NCBI RefSeq assembly: GCF_947502415.1
Contig: NZ_CANMZV010000012.1
Span: 62,001-126,000, forward strand
Direction: 5' to 3'
Source of the DNA: an uncultured Photobacterium sp.
GTDB taxonomy: Bacteria; Pseudomonadota; Gammaproteobacteria; Enterobacterales; Vibrionaceae
DNA length: 64,000 nucleotides
The first letter of the stretch is position 1, and every line of letters begins with the position of its first letter. The translations under genes were made by a program, and so were the position numbers. Below are positions 37,514-47,489 of the stretch, piece after piece. The notes below the pieces were generated by a model. It worked only from the letters and a program-made list of their open reading frames with translations. It did no database searches and was not told where the DNA came from.

Positions 37514-38824
37514 TTAAGCTGCTTGTGCTTCCTGCTGGTTCAACGCGCCACCAGCAACACGAGCAATAACCAATGCCGCCAATGTCGGCAGTACCCATGC
37601 CATTCCGTAGTCGAACAAAGGCAATACATTCAGTGCCGACATATCAATACCCATGAACTTCGCCGCATCAATCAGGCTGAACACCAATGAAACCAGCAAT
37701 ACAGTGCGGTATGCCATACGTGGGTTAGGCATCCACTTACGAACAAAAGTCAGGGCTACCAGAGCAACAGCTACCGGATAAAGAGCAAACAGTACCGGAA
37801 TTGACAGCGAGATCAGCTGGTTAAGGCCAACATTCGCAATAACCGCACAGATAACAGCCAGGATCACCGCCCACTTTTCATAAGACAGTTTAGTTAGTGA
37901 GCTGAAGTAGTCAGAACACGCACTGATCAGACCGATAGCCGTTGTCAAACAAGCCAGCAGTACGATAGTTGACAGGATCATCTGTCCAACCGGACCAAAC
38001 AGTGCCTGTACATAAGCTGCCAGAATAGCACCGCCGTTGTCAGCCCCAGCAGCAACAGCCGAGCTAGTCGCACCAAGGTAGAACAATGAAATATAAACAA
38101 ATGCCAAACCCGCCGCCGCAATCAAACCAGCATAGATAAGGTAAGAGCAGGTTGCTTTCTCGTCAGTCACACCTTTCTTGCGGATCACATCCACAATCAG
38201 CATACCGAACATCAGTGCCGCAAAGGTATCCATGGTGTTATAACCTTCAAGGAACCCCTTGGTAAAGGCCATATCCATGTACTCGCCTTGTGCAGCTAGG
38301 ATCTCGCCCTGCGGATTAACAAATACTGCAATCGCCAGAACAACCAAAACAGCAAATAGTGCCGGAGTCAGGAACTTACCAATCATGTCGATGAGCTTGC
38401 CACGCGACCAGGCAAAGAACAGAGCGACAGCAAAGAAGATAACCGAGAACACCGTCAGGCTAGCTTGACCAGCATCAGCAATGAACGGCTTCACAGCCAT
38501 TTCATAAGCAACTAGACCTGTACGCGGTGCTGCAAAAGCGGGACCAATAATAATAAAAATCAGCACAGCCATCAGGGTCGCCACCTTTGGTGGCAGGTCA
38601 CGAGTCAGTCCTTTCCAGCCACCACCTGCAACAGCAACGGCAATAATACCGATCAGCGGCAAGCCTACAGCTGTAGAAAGAAAGCCAAACATCGCAGGTA
38701 AAAGGTTTTCACCTGCTGATAAACCGGCCTGAGGAGGGAAAATAATATTACCTGCTCCCAAAAAGAATGCGAAGGTCATAAAACCTAGCGCCATAATATC
38801 TGTAACCTTGAGTGATTTGCTCAA
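37514..38824 (-). CDS. brnQ: Branched-chain amino acid:cation symporter BrnQ
   Basis: LIVCS-family inner-membrane importer of leucine, isoleucine and valine with Na+ or H+. About 436 residues and 12 membrane segments; family signature IMALGFMTFAFFLGAGNIIF followed by PPQAGL near the N-terminus. I prefer TTG at 38824 because GGGAGGG lies five bases upstream and it gives (M)SKSLKVTDI; the ATG at 38845 would add seven residues and has no ribosome site. It converges on fldB. Confidence 0.92.
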   Translation of the reverse strand: MSKSLKVTDIMALGFMTFAFFLGAGNIIFPPQAGLSAGENLLPAMFGFLSTAVGLPLIGIIAVAVAGGGWKGLTRDLPPKVATLMAVLIFIIIGPAFAAPRTGLVAYEMAVKPFIADAGQASLTVFSVIFFAVALFFAWSRGKLIDMIGKFLTPALFAVLVVLAIAVFVNPQGEILAAQGEYMDMAFTKGFLEGYNTMDTFAALMFGMLIVDVIRKKGVTDEKATCSYLIYAGLIAAAGLAFVYISLFYLGATSSAVAAGADNGGAILAAYVQALFGPVGQMILSTIVLLACLTTAIGLISACSDYFSSLTKLSYEKWAVILAVICAVIANVGLNQLISLSIPVLFALYPVAVALVALTFVRKWMPNPRMAYRTVLLVSLVFSLIDAAKFMGIDMSALNVLPLFDYGMAWVLPTLAALVIARVAGGALNQQEAQAA

Positions 38825-39212
38825 ACTGCACCCTCCCACTGTCATTGCTGTATCGATGATATGTCTGCAAAATTAAAATTATTTGTCACAAATTACTTAT
38901 TGCTGAATGTGACATTTATCGCAGCATAATGAAGAAAAAGAGAGCAAGAAGCAACCACCCAGTGAAAAACACCATAATCTTTGGGTTAGCACTTTCAAAA
39001 CCAGTATATCCACCCACTTTAAGAACTCAGATCGGAATATAAAACCACAAAATCTAGTTTATTAAAAAGATTAAAAATAGCATTAACCTCTAGGTAACAA
39101 TAAATTATCAAAATTAAAATATTCAGATGTTCGTGATGAACTGGATATAATGCCGACCCAACTAAACAACCCACCCTCGGCGCTAGTTAATGCCGAACCT
39201 GACGGAGAGAAA
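38825..39212. other. Divergent intergenic region brnQ / trmN6
   Basis: 388 AT-rich bases. I see a TATAAT at 39146-39151 that could be the -10 of trmN6 and overlaps a spurious upstream ATG at 39150. No gene or RNA recognised. Confidence 0.5.
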
Positions 39213-39929
39213 ATGGCAAAGGGTTTTACTTTCAAGCAATTTCATGTTGACGACTATGGCTGCGGTATGCCTGTCAGCACCGACGGTGTGCTGCTAGGGG
39301 CCTGGGCGGATCTGCCTGAACAAGGGCAGCTCCTGGATATCGGTACCGGCAGCGGATTATTAGCATTGATTGCAGCCCAGCGCAGCGTGCATACGGCGAT
39401 GCCGATCACCGCCATCGAAATCGCTCAGGCTGCAGCCAACGCCGCCAGAAATAACTTTGCTTGCTCCCCTTGGGCAGAGCGCCTGCACTGTGTAGAACAA
39501 AATGTGCAGAGCTGGGCAAACGAACAAACAGCAGGCAGCTTTAACGCTATCGTCTGTAACCCTCCCTATTTCAACAACGGGTTACAAGCTGACTGCCAAT
39601 CTCGGGCAACGGCCCGCCACACAGATACCCTTACCCATCCCAAGTTGCTGTCAGTTATCCGCCATTTACTCAGCGATAACGGGACAGCCAGCCTGGTCCT
39701 CCCGGAATACGAAGGGCGCCAGCTGATCAACCTAGCCGAACAACAGCAACTTTTCTGCCGCCGACTCTGCGAAGTGCGCAGTACTGAGAAAAAACCGATA
39801 AGCCGATTACTGATCACACTATCGCCACAATCCGGTGATACTGTGACCGAACAGCTTTCTATTCACGACCAAGGACGCTATTCCGAGGCATTTATAGCCC
39901 TAACCCGCCACTTTTACCTCAAGCTGTAG
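39213..39929 (+). CDS. trmN6: tRNA1(Val) (adenine(37)-N6)-methyltransferase
   Basis: Methylates N6 of A37 in tRNA1-Val using S-adenosylmethionine (YfiC). 238 residues from ATG 39213, which has GGAG six bases upstream. SAM-binding motif I is LLDIGTGSGLLALIAAQ and the adenine N6-methylase motif IV is CNPPYFNNG. The start FTFKQFHVDDYGCGMPVSTD matches YfiC. An upstream ATG at 39150 would add 21 residues but overlaps a -10 box. Divergent from brnQ, followed by srmB as in related genomes. Confidence 0.93.
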   Translation: MAKGFTFKQFHVDDYGCGMPVSTDGVLLGAWADLPEQGQLLDIGTGSGLLALIAAQRSVHTAMPITAIEIAQAAANAARNNFACSPWAERLHCVEQNVQSWANEQTAGSFNAIVCNPPYFNNGLQADCQSRATARHTDTLTHPKLLSVIRHLLSDNGTASLVLPEYEGRQLINLAEQQQLFCRRLCEVRSTEKKPISRLLITLSPQSGDTVTEQLSIHDQGRYSEAFIALTRHFYLKL

Positions 39930-40118
39930 ACCACATCGACAGACGGATTTCAGCCTGACCATTACACTGTTTCGTACTATCACGAATTTTTTGCATTTTA
40001 ATCGGTGCGACTTGTGGCAATTATCTCTATAATGCCGCCCCTTATACCCATCCTCTCGCCATTGCCAACATAAGCGCAGTGGCGGGCGTAAGTCTTAATT
40101 CCCGAGGAGAAATGACTG

Positions 40119-41342
40119 GTGAGAGACTTTTCCGAATTAGAGTTAGATAGCGAGCTACTCCAAGCGATTGAAGAAATCGGCTATGAGCGCCCGACAGTTG
40201 TTCAGGCGCAGGCTATCCCTCATGCCCTGGACGGTAGAGATGTTCTGGCTTCCGCTCCGACCGGTACCGGAAAAACTGCCGCATTTCTTCTGCCGATGCT
40301 TCAGCACCTGCAGGATTTCCCGCGCAAAAAACCTGGGCCAGCCCGAGTACTGGTACTGACCCCTACTCGTGAACTGGCGATCCAGGTTGCCGATCAAGCG
40401 CGTGCACTGGCGAAGTTTACCAACCAGAAAATCTTCACCATTACCGGCGGGATCTCCTATGACGAGCACGCCGAGCTGCTGGGTAAAACCCAGGATATCG
40501 TCGTCGCGACTCCAGGCCGTCTGATGGAGTACATCGAATCTGAACGTTTCGACTGCCGTGCTATCGAGTGCCTGATCCTGGACGAAGCCGACCGCATGCT
40601 AGACATGGGCTTTGCCAAAGTCGTCGAGCGCATCAACAAAGAATGCCGCTGGCGCCGCCAGAGCCTGCTGTTCTCTGCCACCCTGGAAGGCAAAGGAGTA
40701 CGCGAGTTCTCACGCACCATCCTGACCGAACCAGAAGAAGTCAATGCAGAACCGCCACGTCGTGAGCGCAAGAAGATCCACCAGTACTACCACCGCTGTG
40801 ACCATATGGAACACAAGCTGGCATTACTGGAAAACATCCTGAAAACTCAGGCTGAACGTACAATCTTGTTTGTTAAAACCCGCGAGCGCCTGGCAACCCT
40901 GCGCGATCAGCTGGCGACAATGCAGATCCCATGCTGCTGGATCCAGGGTGAAATGGCACAGGTTGCCCGTAACAATGCCATTGCCCGTTTCCGCGATGGT
41001 ACGGTTAATGTCCTAATCGCAACCGATGTAGCAGCGCGTGGTATCGACCTGCCAGATGTCAGCCATGTCATCAACTTCGACATGCCTCGTACTGCCGATA
41101 TCTACCTGCACCGCATTGGCCGTACCGCCCGTGCCGGTAAGAAAGGCACCGCGATTTCACTGGTTGAAGCCCATGATCAGACGATGATGGAGCGTGTAAG
41201 CCGCTACATGAAAGAAGATGTGCCAGAACGCTTCATTGAAGGCATGCGCCCACAGCATAAGAAGCCGGTAACAGTGAAGAAGAAAAAGAAAAAAGACAGT
41301 AAGAAAAAATCAGCAGCTAAAAAGAAAAAAGCTAAGAACTAA
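40119..41342 (+). CDS. srmB: ATP-dependent RNA helicase SrmB, GTG start
   Basis: DEAD-box helicase acting early in 50S ribosome assembly. 407 residues with Q motif (YERPTVVQAQAIP), Walker A SAPTGTGKTAA, PTRELA, DEAD in LILDEADRMLDMGF, SAT in LLFSATLEG, and ARGIDLP / HRIGRTARAG in the second RecA-like domain. The C-terminus is a lysine-rich tail for RNA binding. GTG at 40119 has GAGGAGA eight bases upstream; an ATG at 40112 is out of frame and too close. Confidence 0.96.
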   Translation: MRDFSELELDSELLQAIEEIGYERPTVVQAQAIPHALDGRDVLASAPTGTGKTAAFLLPMLQHLQDFPRKKPGPARVLVLTPTRELAIQVADQARALAKFTNQKIFTITGGISYDEHAELLGKTQDIVVATPGRLMEYIESERFDCRAIECLILDEADRMLDMGFAKVVERINKECRWRRQSLLFSATLEGKGVREFSRTILTEPEEVNAEPPRRERKKIHQYYHRCDHMEHKLALLENILKTQAERTILFVKTRERLATLRDQLATMQIPCCWIQGEMAQVARNNAIARFRDGTVNVLIATDVAARGIDLPDVSHVINFDMPRTADIYLHRIGRTARAGKKGTAISLVEAHDQTMMERVSRYMKEDVPERFIEGMRPQHKKPVTVKKKKKKDSKKKSAAKKKKAKN

Positions 41343-41367
41343 TACTGATTAATTTACTGAGATGCAT

Positions 41368-41402
41368 AAAAAAAACGGGCTGGTTAATACCAGCCCGTTT
41401 TG
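41368..41402. terminator. Bidirectional terminator between srmB and yaaA
   Basis: Eleven-base stem AAACGGGCTGG / CCAGCCCGTTT (41373-41383 / 41390-41400), loop of six, flanked by A-run and T-run. Confidence 0.92.
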
Positions 41403-41428
41403 TATTCGTGCCTAACAGCCGTTTAGGA

Positions 41429-42202
41429 TCACTGTTCTTCCCGCTTGAAAACCAACTCTTTCTCTGTCGACTCCTCAGCAGCAAAGTAGTAACCGGCAAC
41501 ATTAAACTGCTTCAGGGCTTCAACTGAATCAATCTGATTATCCAGAATATAACGCGCCATCATTCCGCGAGCTTTCTTAGCGTAAAAGCTAATCACCTTG
41601 TAATTGCCGTTCTTGCAATCTTTAAACACCGGGGTGATCACCTGTGCATCCAGCGTCTTCTGTTTCACCGCCTTGAAGTACTCATTCGAAGCCAGGTTCA
41701 CCAGAGTGTTGTCACCCTGCTCCGTCAGTGCCTGATTTAGCTTGTCGGTAATGATATCCCCCCAGAATTGGTAGAGGTTAGTACCGCGCGAATTAGCCAG
41801 CCTGGTGCCCATTTCCAGACGATACGGCTGCATCAAATCCAGCGGTCGGAGCAACCCATAAAGTCCCGATAGCATTCGCAAGTGTGACTGAGCGTAGGTA
41901 AAGCCTTCCTCACTCATCGTCTCGGCGTCCAGTCCGGTATAGACATCCCCTTTGAATGCCAGAATAGCCTGGCGGGCATTATCCATAGTGAACTCCGGCT
42001 GCCACTCGGCAAAGCGTGCGGCATTCAGCCCGGCAATCTTGTCACTGACCTTCATCAGGCTGGCAATGTCGACCGGTGTCAGTTCACGACAGACTTCAAT
42101 AAGCTCGGCAGAGTGATCCGTCAGCTCCGGCAAAGTATAGTTTTTAGTGGCCAGAGGTGAATCGTAATCAAGTGTTTTTGCAGGAGAAACCACAATCAAC
42201 AT
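41429..42202 (-). CDS. yaaA: Peroxide stress protein YaaA
   Basis: DUF328/UPF0246 protein, 257 residues. In E. coli it is induced by OxyR and lowers free iron, protecting DNA from hydroxyl radicals. Recognisable stretches are [16 protein letters not shown] at the start, [35 protein letters not shown] (split here by eye), and [17 protein letters not shown] at 42202. It converges on srmB and lies downstream of agcS with a terminator between. Confidence 0.95.
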   Translation of the reverse strand: MLIVVSPAKTLDYDSPLATKNYTLPELTDHSAELIEVCRELTPVDIASLMKVSDKIAGLNAARFAEWQPEFTMDNARQAILAFKGDVYTGLDAETMSEEGFTYAQSHLRMLSGLYGLLRPLDLMQPYRLEMGTRLANSRGTNLYQFWGDIITDKLNQALTEQGDNTLVNLASNEYFKAVKQKTLDAQVITPVFKDCKNGNYKVISFYAKKARGMMARYILDNQIDSVEALKQFNVAGYYFAAEESTEKELVFKREEQ

Positions 42203-42251
42203 AAGGTTTTATTCCTATTAAGGCTAACTGTTCAAAAGGGTAACACCGATG

Positions 42252-42282
42252 CAAAAAAAAACCACGCGATTGTCGCGTGGCT
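42252..42282 (-). terminator. Terminator after agcS
   Basis: Eight-base stem CCACGCGA / TCGCGTGG with loop of three or four, followed by nine T on the minus strand. Confidence 0.92.
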
Positions 42283-42308
42283 TTCGTTATTTATCCGATA
42301 GGCAAAAC

Positions 42309-43742
42309 CTATTTCTTGTTTACCGATTGATCCCAAATGCCCTCTTCAAGCTGGGCATGCAACTCTGGGTAATCATTACTGTCGAACGTCGGTACTTTGC
42401 CCTGAGCCAGCTGCTTGTTATAGTCTTTGGCCAGCTTCACTACCGTCCCGGACAGCAGCACAATAGCAATCAGGTTAATAATAGCCATCATCCCCATCGA
42501 AACATCAGCCATCGCCCAGACAGTCGGCAAATCCGCTACGGCACCAAACATCACCATACCCAGCACCACCACACGGAATACAGCCAGGCCTGCCTTGTGG
42601 TTATGCTCAAGGAAGATCAGGTTTGTCTCAGCGTAAGAGTAGTTCGCTACCAATGAAGTAAAGGCAAAGAAGAAAATAGCCACGGCAATAAACACTGAGC
42701 CCCAACCACCAACCTGTGAGCTCAGAGCTCGCTGGGTCAGCTCGATACCCGTAATCTCACCGTGCGGCACATACTCGCCCGACATCAGGATAATGGCTAC
42801 AGTAGCCGAACAGATCACAATCGTATCCATAAATACGCCAAGCATCTGCACATAACCCTGAGAAGCCGGGTGCGGCGGATAAGGTGTCGCCGATGCAGCC
42901 GCATTAGGCGCAGAACCCATACCTGCTTCGTTTGAGAACAGGCCGCGTTTCAAACCGTTGATCATGCCCTGTGCAATGGTATAACCCAAAGCACCTGATG
43001 CGGCTTCCTCAAGACCAAACGCACTGCGGATAATCATCATCAGCACATCCGGTAGCTTCTCGATATTGGCAAACATAATAAACAGTGCCAGTACCAGGTA
43101 GCACAGCGCCATTGCCGGAACCAGGATCTCTGCAGTACGTGCAATCGCACGCAAGCCACCAAAGATAATCACACCGGCCATAACCACCAGCGCAACACCA
43201 ACATAAGTCGGGTTCCAGCCAAAGGCTACGTTCATCGCCTGGGTAATAGAGTTCGCTTGTACCGAGTTGAAAACCAAGCCGAATGCAATGATCAGAAAGA
43301 TTGAGAACACCACGCCCATCCAGCGCATGCCCAACCCTTTTTCCATATAGTAAGCAGGGCCACCACGGTAGTTACCGTCATCGTCTCGAGTTTTATATAA
43401 CTGAGCCAGCGCACTTTCGGCAAATGCCGTTGCCATGCCTAGCATCGCAATCAGCCACATCCAAAAGATTGCACCCGGACCACCCAAGGTCAAGGCAACT
43501 GCCACACCGGCCATATTACCGGTACCCACCCGAGCGGCCAGACTTGTACACAAAGCCTGGAATGACGAAATACCTGCCTTGTCTGACTTCCGGCTGTTCT
43601 TCATAACACTGAACATGTGGCCGAAATGTCTAAACTGAATAAACCCCAAGCGATAAGTAAAGAAAACACCTACCCCAATTAGGAGATAAATGAGCACAGA
43701 GCCCCACAACAGATCGTTCAAAAAATTAATCTGGCTTGACAC
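42309..43742 (-). CDS. Sodium:alanine/glycine symporter (AGCS family)
   Basis: 477-residue Na+-coupled alanine or glycine importer with about 11 membrane segments. Family signatures: SSFQALCTSLAARVGTGNMA (about 59-78), GGPGAIFWMW, and GLKRGLFSNEAGMGSAPNAA (about 261-280). The start appears to be GTG at 43742 with GGGGGAG close upstream. Alternative later starts would remove membrane segment 1. No glycine riboswitch was recognised in the upstream region, although some Vibrionaceae AGCS genes have one. Confidence 0.92.
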   Translation of the reverse strand: MSSQINFLNDLLWGSVLIYLLIGVGVFFTYRLGFIQFRHFGHMFSVMKNSRKSDKAGISSFQALCTSLAARVGTGNMAGVAVALTLGGPGAIFWMWLIAMLGMATAFAESALAQLYKTRDDDGNYRGGPAYYMEKGLGMRWMGVVFSIFLIIAFGLVFNSVQANSITQAMNVAFGWNPTYVGVALVVMAGVIIFGGLRAIARTAEILVPAMALCYLVLALFIMFANIEKLPDVLMMIIRSAFGLEEAASGALGYTIAQGMINGLKRGLFSNEAGMGSAPNAAASATPYPPHPASQGYVQMLGVFMDTIVICSATVAIILMSGEYVPHGEITGIELTQRALSSQVGGWGSVFIAVAIFFFAFTSLVANYSYAETNLIFLEHNHKAGLAVFRVVVLGMVMFGAVADLPTVWAMADVSMGMMAIINLIAIVLLSGTVVKLAKDYNKQLAQGKVPTFDSNDYPELHAQLEEGIWDQSVNKK

Positions 43743-44412
43743 GTCTCCCCCTGTAAAATCATCAAAACACGGCCCTACCCAGTACCATATTCACCGGTAC
43801 CGAATATAACCGAAGTAGTAAATTGGGTTGCTTATAAACAACCTTAGTCGTTCTTTTTTATATGGTAAATGACAGGCACAAAACCCTCTTATTCCGAGTG
43901 ATTTTGCCGTACCTGAAAGCAGTTGATATGTGTTGTGTAACTGCAGATGGCAGATGATCATGCAAAGATATGCGACAAAAATCAATATGCACGCCGCGCA
44001 TACACAGATACATTCCACACCAACATAAATCAGAAAAAACAGTAGGCAAATGTAAATAATTAACAATTCCATCCAATAAAAACAACACAATCGGACAGCC
44101 AACTACTGAAATCTACCCTGAACATCTCCCTCAGCCCCAAATTAGCAGCCAGCAAAACGATACCGTAACTACCAGCCACCCAAAGCGATTTGTCCGCACT
44201 GAGTGATTTCTATTGTTTGCCGTTAAGATTCCCCCCTTTAGTCCCATTAAACCAAGGCGAATAACGTCGATTATTTGAACAAGGCTCAATAAATTGTGAG
44301 TTCACACACGTCAAATATTCATAAAAAAGCAACAAATGCGAAACACATCAATTTTATTTTTATTGCCGATATGATATTTAACTAGTACCGAAGTGTAAGA
44401 AAGAGGTGCTTT
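43743..44412. other. 670-base intergenic region, agcS / DUF3545 gene
   Basis: No convincing coding sequence. An open frame at 43791-44102 (minus) is low-complexity and cysteine/leucine-rich with no ribosome site and I reject it. A perfect inverted repeat TGTGA-GT-TCACA lies at 44295-44306, too tightly spaced for CRP, and a possible -10 TATGAT at 44370-44375 precedes the small gene. Confidence 0.5.
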
Positions 44413-44592
44413 ATGGACAGTTATGCATTCGATGACATTCTTGCAAATGATACGCCACGTCGGAGTACTCGAAGCAAACCCGTTAAACGTAAATGGCGTG
44501 AGATTGAGGCGCTTAAGGACAAGCAAAGACTTCGTAAAGAATTAGAAGACATTGATATGTTCCGTGACTACGACGACGATATTGACTTCTAA
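44413..44592 (+). CDS. Small conserved protein, DUF3545-like
   Basis: 59 residues, starting at ATG 44413 with GAGG about six bases upstream. The core SKPVKRKWREIEALKDKQRL is strongly basic and helical, and the C-terminus is acidic (DMFRDYDDDIDF). This layout fits the DUF3545 family of short Vibrionaceae/Shewanella proteins; function unknown. There is no signal peptide or cysteine. It is followed by a bidirectional terminator, so it appears monocistronic. Confidence 0.85.
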   Translation: MDSYAFDDILANDTPRRSTRSKPVKRKWREIEALKDKQRLRKELEDIDMFRDYDDDIDF

Positions 44593-44623
44593 CCTTTTGA
44601 CAGCAAATTTGTTCGCCCATCAA

Positions 44624-44655
44624 CAAAAAAGCCGGCATTATTGCCGGCCTTTTTA
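44624..44655. terminator. Bidirectional terminator
   Basis: Stem GCCGGCA (44631-44637) / TGCCGGC (44642-44648), loop TTAT, A-run on the left and TTTTT on the right. Serves the DUF3545 gene and the hemerythrin gene. Confidence 0.9.
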
Positions 44656-44670
44656 CTTCATCAAATCCAA

Positions 44671-45204
44671 TTATGCTTTCAGGCGTTCAGCCAGATTACG
44701 ATAACGCTCATCAATTTTGTCACCAAATAAAGGATCACTCTCAGTCTGCTCATATTCAGCAGATATCGCGACCCAGTCTTGAGCGGTAAAAGTATTCCGG
44801 ATCAAAGGAAGAATGTGCTTTTCTTCAAACTCAAGATGCGCCTTTTGCCGAGTAACGAAAACATTCAGCTTATCCGCAAACACATCCAGCGGGATCACGG
44901 CATCCATCAGGATCATATCCACTGCTTCAGAAAACTCCTGGGTCAGTTTAGCTAACTCCTCATGCTCAGCTTCCAGGTTTTGCATTTCACGACTCGTCGC
45001 ATAATGCGACTGATAATAGTGATACAGCAGATCTTCCTTGGGGTGATGGCAACACTCGGCATATTTTTGCAGATAATCAACGATATCTTTGATCAACCTA
45101 TAATTAACAGGCCGACCATTACGAATAGCATCCAGCTTTTGTTGCAATACTTTGAGTAGCCGATTGATATAGCCATGTTCGGTATGAATACTCTCCAACA
45201 TCAT
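44671..45204 (-). CDS. Hemerythrin-domain protein
   Basis: 177-residue, all-helical protein of the hemerythrin HHE cation-binding family. Putative di-iron ligands: His7/His10 (SIHTEHGY), the HHPKEDLLYHYY helix, HEELAKL, and HLEFEEKHILPLI. Such proteins bind O2, NO or iron, but the specific role here is unknown. Two adjacent ATG codons (45204 and 45201) are possible starts. It is soluble, with no signal peptide. It lies downstream of ung on the same strand with 115 bases between. Confidence 0.9.
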   Translation of the reverse strand: MMLESIHTEHGYINRLLKVLQQKLDAIRNGRPVNYRLIKDIVDYLQKYAECCHHPKEDLLYHYYQSHYATSREMQNLEAEHEELAKLTQEFSEAVDMILMDAVIPLDVFADKLNVFVTRQKAHLEFEEKHILPLIRNTFTAQDWVAISAEYEQTESDPLFGDKIDERYRNLAERLKA

Positions 45205-45319
45205 AGCCTCGCTCCCAACTTATTCTTCCTTAAACCTTATTTTGAGTGTAATCCGACTCGGGGAAACTCGCCTTGATCCTGATTGTTTACCGCTCAAAAC
45301 AGTTACAAAACCATCACAA

Positions 45320-46009
45320 TTACGCAAATTGGATACAATCGTCCAACTTCCAATCTATAGTTGGTTTATCCATCTGCTTAAGCAGGGTATTCACCTGAGA
45401 AAAATGTTTGCAACCGAAGAATCCGCGGTAGGCTGAAAGCGGTGATGGATGGGCCGACTTAAGAATATGGTGTTTATCACTGTTGATCTTCTTACCTTTC
45501 TTCTGGGCATGGGCTCCCCATAACAAAAAGATCACCCCTTCACGGCGCAAGTTCAATGCTTCAATAATCCGATCGGTAAAGGTTTCCCATCCAATCTTGG
45601 CATGGGAGTGCGCCTTGCCCTGCTCAACAGTCAGCACAGTATTTAGCAACAGCACACCTTGCTCTGCCCAATGCTGCAAATAGCCATGGTTAGGAATTTC
45701 AAATCCCGGAATATCATCGGCAAGCTCTTTATACATATTGACCAGGGAAGGCGGCGTTTTCACACCGGGGCGCACAGAAAAACTCAGGCCATGTGCCTGA
45801 TCGGGGCCGTGATAAGGATCTTGGCCTAAAATCACCACTTTTACATCTTGAAACGGGGTCGTATCAAAAGCATTAAACACATCGCCTTCAGGCGGATAGA
45901 TCGCTTTTCCGGCGGCACGTTCAGCAGCAACGAATTGCTCTATGTGTTGAAAATAAGGTTGCTCTTGCTCCTGGCTAATAAGCTGCTGCCAGGTCATCGC
46001 TTCACTCAT
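45320..46009 (-). CDS. ung: Uracil-DNA glycosylase
   Basis: Removes uracil from DNA, starting base-excision repair. 229 residues, as in E. coli. The water-activating motif GQDPYHG contains Asp64, and the DNA-intercalation loop [14 protein letters not shown] carries the catalytic histidine. [20 protein letters not shown] is also typical. ATG at 46009. Its neighbour upstream is nfo, another base-excision repair enzyme, but 350 bases lie between them. Confidence 0.97.
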   Translation of the reverse strand: MSEAMTWQQLISQEQEQPYFQHIEQFVAAERAAGKAIYPPEGDVFNAFDTTPFQDVKVVILGQDPYHGPDQAHGLSFSVRPGVKTPPSLVNMYKELADDIPGFEIPNHGYLQHWAEQGVLLLNTVLTVEQGKAHSHAKIGWETFTDRIIEALNLRREGVIFLLWGAHAQKKGKKINSDKHHILKSAHPSPLSAYRGFFGCKHFSQVNTLLKQMDKPTIDWKLDDCIQFA

Positions 46010-46127
46010 GACTTGCTCCTGATACTCAATTTAGCCGCTTATTCTATTACCGATTCATGCAATTAGGAAACGAGGCCCAAAAGACAGGAGCAAGTCATAC
46101 TTATAGGGATAAGCTGCACACCACTAA

Positions 46128-46262
46128 CTAATGCTGTTCAGGGTGAGGTAAGCGCTGAACAGGCGTTCGCCAATGTCCTCTCCCCTGAATAGGGCGGTTG
46201 GCTTGAGGGTAACGCATACTAAAAGCAAAACCATTACATAGCGTCATCATATCCTGGTTCAT
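46128..46262 (-). CDS. Candidate 44-residue protein with strong ribosome site
   Basis: On the minus strand AAGGAG lies six bases before ATG 46262, and the frame runs 44 codons to TAG at 46130-46128. The product starts MNQDMMTLCNGFAFSMRYPQ and is rich in Arg, Pro, Gln and His, with one cysteine and no membrane segment. I do not recognise it. It follows nfo by about 100 bases and precedes ung. The near-ideal ribosome site argues for translation; short length argues for caution. Confidence 0.5.
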   Translation of the reverse strand: MNQDMMTLCNGFAFSMRYPQANRPIQGRGHWRTPVQRLPHPEQH

Positions 46263-46365
46263 AATAAGCTCCTTGCGAACAGCCCGAAGACAGGCAGAGA
46301 ATGAAGAACACTATAAGCTATGAAAAATTGATGCCATAAAAAAGAAACGCTCAATTGCACCAGTG

Positions 46366-47208
46366 TCAGGCTACGAACGAGCGCAATTGCTCGATTTCCT
46401 GCTGCCAGATATCCGAGTTAATGGTTTCTAATACCAAAGGAATATTGTCGAAACGGCTATCCTGCATTAAATAACGGAAGCAATCCCAGCCGATAGCTCC
46501 TTCTCCCAGGCTATGGTGGCGGTCGATCCGACTGCCCAGCCCGCCCTTGGAATCATTCAAATGCATGCCTCGCAAATAATTCATCCCCACAACCTGATCG
46601 AACTCTGCAAATGTCGCATCCGTTGCCGCCTCGCCACGCAAATCATAGCCGGCCGCGAAAGTATGACAGGTATCAATACAGACTCCGACTCGTACCTTAT
46701 CCTCAACCTGCTCTATAATTTCAGCCAGATGCTCAAAGCGCCAGCCAAGATTACTCCCCTGACCAGCCGTATTTTCAATGACAGCCACAACACCGGGTAC
46801 AGCCTGATGAGCCTGGTTAATTGATTCAGCGATCAATGCCAGGCACTCTCGTTCTGAAATCTTTTTCAGATGACTACCCGGATGGAAGTTCAGTAACGTC
46901 AAACCAAGCTGATGACAGCGATGCATCTCATCAATAAACGCATTACGCGACTTCTCCAGCTTTTCCGTTTCCGGCGCACCAAGGTTAATCAGGTAAGAAT
47001 CATGGGGCAAAATAGCCTCAGGTGAAAAGCCGTATTGCTGACAGCGAGCCTTAAACGCGGTTATGACATCCTCTTCCAGTGGCTTAGCCACCCATTGGCG
47101 CTGGTTTTTCGTAAACAGGGCAAACGCATTTGCACCAATCCCAGCCGCATTCACTGGGGCATTGTGCACACCACCTGCTGCGGAAACGTGGGCTCCAATA
47201 AGCTTCAT
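46366..47208 (-). CDS. nfo: Endonuclease IV
   Basis: Zinc-dependent AP endonuclease of base-excision repair. 280 residues. Metal-ligand motifs of the AP-endonuclease-2 family are visible: [58 protein letters not shown] and LVLETI near the end. ATG at 47208. Nearby ung works in the same pathway. Confidence 0.97.
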   Translation of the reverse strand: MKLIGAHVSAAGGVHNAPVNAAGIGANAFALFTKNQRQWVAKPLEEDVITAFKARCQQYGFSPEAILPHDSYLINLGAPETEKLEKSRNAFIDEMHRCHQLGLTLLNFHPGSHLKKISERECLALIAESINQAHQAVPGVVAVIENTAGQGSNLGWRFEHLAEIIEQVEDKVRVGVCIDTCHTFAAGYDLRGEAATDATFAEFDQVVGMNYLRGMHLNDSKGGLGSRIDRHHSLGEGAIGWDCFRYLMQDSRFDNIPLVLETINSDIWQQEIEQLRSFVA

Positions 47209-47398
47209 TTCAATACCTTCTACTCAAGCGTTATTTTCAAACGTTAGCCACTACAAAATGATCAGATACAGGCCACATTATCACGGTAACTCACGAGGTG
47301 ACACCGGTAAAAAAGTTGTAATTTTACTACATCTGATCAATTCAACTTTTTTTGAATAAATAAAATATACATTAAATCCCAGTAAATATAAGTGTTAA

Positions 47399-47412
47399 TT
47401 GATATAGCTCAA
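47399..47412. promoter_or_regulatory. Upstream FNR-type box of grcA
   Basis: TTGATATAGCTCAA matches TTGAT-N4-ATCAA with one mismatch. Its centre is 53 bases upstream of the centre of the second box. E. coli yfiD/grcA has FNR sites centred at -40.5 and -93.5, also 53 bases apart. Confidence 0.75.
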
Positions 47413-47451
47413 AAAAACAACCTTAGGTGTCTTGAGGTTTTTTGTTGTTAT

Positions 47452-47465
47452 TTGATCTATATCAA
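47452..47465. promoter_or_regulatory. Proximal FNR box of grcA
   Basis: TTGATCTATATCAA is a perfect FNR consensus. With TATAAT at 47490-47495 and an expected transcription start near 47500, the box centres near -41, the class II activation position. Confidence 0.88.
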
Positions 47466-47489
47466 TACCATTTCCTCGCCAGCCGAGTA

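Noticed and set aside
43743-44100. Glycine riboswitch upstream of the AGCS symporter
   Set aside because: Searched for tandem glycine-aptamer landmarks and did not find them.
43791-44102. 103-codon Cys/Leu-rich frame upstream of agcS
   Set aside because: No ribosome site, two overlapping frames equally open, no recognisable fold; likely chance.
44295-44306. TGTGA-GT-TCACA as a CRP site
   Set aside because: The half-sites are only two bases apart; CRP needs six. Kept only as an inverted repeat in the intergenic note.
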